64,000 nt of DNA. Source: Phocaeicola_A sp045647865 (lineage in GTDB: Bacteria; Bacteroidota; Bacteroidia; Bacteroidales; Bacteroidaceae). Shown here in pieces: positions 62,497 through 64,000 of this stretch. The notes beneath the pieces were generated by a model, which saw only the letters and a program-made list of their open reading frames with translations, did not search any database and was not told where the DNA came from. Within the stretch, counting starts at the first letter, position 1, and each line of letters opens with the position of its first letter. The translations under genes were made by a program, and so were the position numbers. The stretch spans positions 1 through 64,000 of the forward strand of contig JAZRMW010000066.1 in NCBI GenBank assembly GCA_045647865.1. Reading direction: 5' to 3'.

Positions 62497-62583
62497 AAGG
62501 TCAATGAGGGAGTGCTTGGAAAATCATTGAATGTTTCTGTTATTGTTGCTGTAGAGCCGTATATATAATGCTCGTTTGAACTG

Positions 62584-62631
62584 TTCACTCCGTTCGGGAA
62601 CTCTGTTTGTCCAGTTCCCGAACGGAGTGAA
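62584..62631. repeat. perfect 18-bp palindromic hairpin
   Basis: TTCACTCCGTTCGGGAAC (62584-62601) and GTTCCCGAACGGAGTGAA (62614-62631) pair without mismatch around a 12-nt loop. There is no T run, so it is not a simple terminator. The 62497-62861 gap otherwise holds a terminator and no gene. Confidence 0.8.
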
Positions 62632-62794
62632 TGGTTTAGAAGAATGGTATTAAACCCATACAAGTTCGTTTCAATACATAACATGTAGCGATGAATGCTT
62701 GGAAGAGACAGAGGACAAGGCTTGAATATTCAAATTCTAAGCACTGAAGATTTATATCTTTCGGACATTTCATCCTACCAATGAAAAACGAATA

Positions 62795-62836
62795 AAAAAA
62801 AGAGAGGGTGTGTCAGTTTGATTTGACACACCCTCT
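62795..62836 (-). terminator. terminator of the GH57 gene
   Basis: AGAGGGTGTGTCA (62803-62815) pairs with TGACACACCCTCT (62824-62836); on the minus strand CTTTTTTTTATTC follows. Confidence 0.85.
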
Positions 62837-62861
62837 TTTACTAATTTTTCCAATTTTGTAT

Positions 62862-64000
62862 TTACTCAGCTTTCTTTGCTGTCTTCTTGGCCGTAGTTTT
62901 CTTTGGAGCAGCCTCCTTCTTGGCCTTAGCCGGTGCAGGAGCCAACTTGGCAAGTTTGGCCTGAAGTTTATCATTCTCCTTCTGCAGCATTTCCAACTCT
63001 TCACCCTGATTCTTGATGGTGGTCAAGAGGGCGTTCAGTTCCTCGTTGTCCATCTCTACGGGATAGAGAGAGTTCACACGGCTGATGAAGTCGCCCAAGA
63101 TGTTCATATAGTTGGTGAATGCATCGAAGGGAGAATCATAGATACCTCGGTTCAACCAGATTCCAGTCTGCTTGGTAGTCATAAAACGGAAGTTGTTCGA
63201 AGCCTGCATATAACTCCAATCCTGTTTGATGCGACGGTCGGTACAGATACGTACACGATCAGCCACACTATAAAGCTTGTCAAATGCTTCACGCTGCATC
63301 ACGTTACCCAACCAACAGCTAATGTCGCGTTCTTCATCTACCCAAGAGAGTGGATAAGGTACATCAATCTGGTCAACAGATTTCAGTTTACTGATAACCT
63401 CTGAAGGAGTAGAGAAAGTAATTCCGCGCTCCTTGGCACAAGCAGGCAAAGCCTTCAAAAATTCCAAAATATTGCTTGAGAGTGGTTGGCTGATACCCAA
63501 TGCAGAAAGTTCCATGAAGATATTGAAAACCTGTTCTTCCTCCGGCATATCAGCAATCCATCCGATGTATTTGTCTGCAAAGAGAGGATATTCGTTCCAC
63601 TCACTGTTGTTGAAGCGGAGGCTGATATCGTCAGAAAGTTTAAAATCACGAAGGAGCAACTTCAACTTGTTGTTGTAGGCGCAGTGATAGAGATAATGAG
63701 GACTCTTCCATCCAAGTACATGCTTGGCACCTTCGGTAAGCATACCCTTGAATCCCATGTTGGCAACCATCGCACCAATTTCATTACTATAAATCAAGCT
63801 ACTGTTGCGGAACACTTTCGGATCTTGACCAAACATCTGCTTAATCTTTTTACGCATGTTCTCCACATCTTCGCAGAAGCACTCTTCATTAGCCAATGCA
63901 GAAAGGCCATGAGAGTAAGGTTCACACAGGAATTCGCAGCAACCAGTTTCATTCAACTCATGCAACAGTTCGATGACACGCGGAGCATACATCTCCAACT
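62862..64000 (-). CDS. glycoside hydrolase family 57 protein (3' part)
   Basis: At least 378 residues; the frame is open past the right edge of the window, so the N-terminus is missing. The visible part resembles bacterial GH57 alpha-amylase-like proteins: PRVIELLHELNETGCCEFLC, GKDPK-type FRNSSLIYSNEIGAMVAN, and DRRIKQDWSYMQASNNFRFM. Unusually, the C-terminus carries a coiled coil (GEELEMLQKENDKLQAKLAK) and then a histone-H1-like Lys/Ala tail (APKKTTAKKTAKKAE). Intracellular; with the GT5-like gene it suggests alpha-glucan (glycogen) metabolism. Confidence 0.88.
   Translation of the reverse strand, partial: LEMYAPRVIELLHELNETGCCEFLCEPYSHGLSALANEECFCEDVENMRKKIKQMFGQDPKVFRNSSLIYSNEIGAMVANMGFKGMLTEGAKHVLGWKSPHYLYHCAYNNKLKLLLRDFKLSDDISLRFNNSEWNEYPLFADKYIGWIADMPEEEQVFNIFMELSALGISQPLSSNILEFLKALPACAKERGITFSTPSEVISKLKSVDQIDVPYPLSWVDEERDISCWLGNVMQREAFDKLYSVADRVRICTDRRIKQDWSYMQASNNFRFMTTKQTGIWLNRGIYDSPFDAFTNYMNILGDFISRVNSLYPVEMDNEELNALLTTIKNQGEELEMLQKENDKLQAKLAKLAPAPAKAKKEAAPKKTTAKKTAKKAE

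Overview
The window looks like a chromosomal segment of a gut-type Bacteroidales bacterium, probably Bacteroides, Phocaeicola or a close relative. The signs are Bacteroidota -7 promoter elements (TAnnTTTG) ahead of many genes, A-rich leaders without Shine-Dalgarno sequences, a Rho factor with a long disordered insertion, a fused FeoA-FeoB, a TonB-dependent receptor with a carboxypeptidase-regulatory domain, DUF4270/DUF4835/DUF3127 proteins, class III fructose-bisphosphatase and a sodium-pumping methylmalonyl-CoA decarboxylase. Assignments rest on reading the translated sequences and motifs; no database search was run.

Layout. 0-7 kb: tail of an unknown protein, rlmH, an outer-membrane barrel, a beta-helix lipoprotein, a roughly 380-nt nested inverted repeat, ridA, rho and a DUF3127 gene. 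7-17 kb: a long plus-strand run of dnaN, a DEDDh exonuclease, coaBC, a DUF4835/PorD-type gene, recN, an RlmB-type methylase, a protease-like TPR protein and a D15-type barrel. 17-20 kb (minus): CPBP protease, menA, tilS. 20-24 kb: feoAB, a Cys-rich FeoB partner and three tRNAs (Cys, Glu, Ser). 24-27 kb: a cassette of a tandem sugar ketoisomerase, a FemAB/GNAT-like protein and a DegT aminotransferase. 27-34.6 kb: fbp, two nitroreductases, a B3/4-domain protein, an LMW phosphatase, and a minus-strand set of DUF2520, KdsC-type phosphatase and maf. 34.7-37.2 kb: an outer-membrane barrel, a DUF362 lipoprotein and a VapD-like toxin with a small upstream partner. 37-40.7 kb: TonB-dependent receptor and a secreted protein. 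40.7-44.6 kb: a decayed stretch (IS982-type fragment abutting half an esterase, further gene remnants, an A+T-rich lipoprotein gene, a MITE-like inverted repeat). 44.6-49.3 kb: the complete mce-mmdA-oadG-BCCP-oadB methylmalonyl-CoA decarboxylase operon. 49.4-52.6 kb: fabI, a DUF2147 gene and an acyl-CoA ligase. 53-58.5 kb: an ABC ATPase and FtsX-type permease divergent from a response regulator and histidine kinase. 58.5-64 kb: panD, panC, a glycogen-synthase-like protein, a DUF4270 lipoprotein and the 3' part of a GH57 gene.

Together the genes cover housekeeping (replication clamp, repair, rRNA/tRNA modification, CoA, menaquinone and fatty-acid synthesis) plus the propionate/sodium-pump branch and iron uptake expected of an anaerobic gut saccharolyte. 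The accessory signals are the VapD-like pair, the amino-sugar cassette beside tRNA genes, the decayed IS region, and a striking set of short self-similar repeat families that fill the spacers, often as inverted pairs and repeatedly inside one operon.
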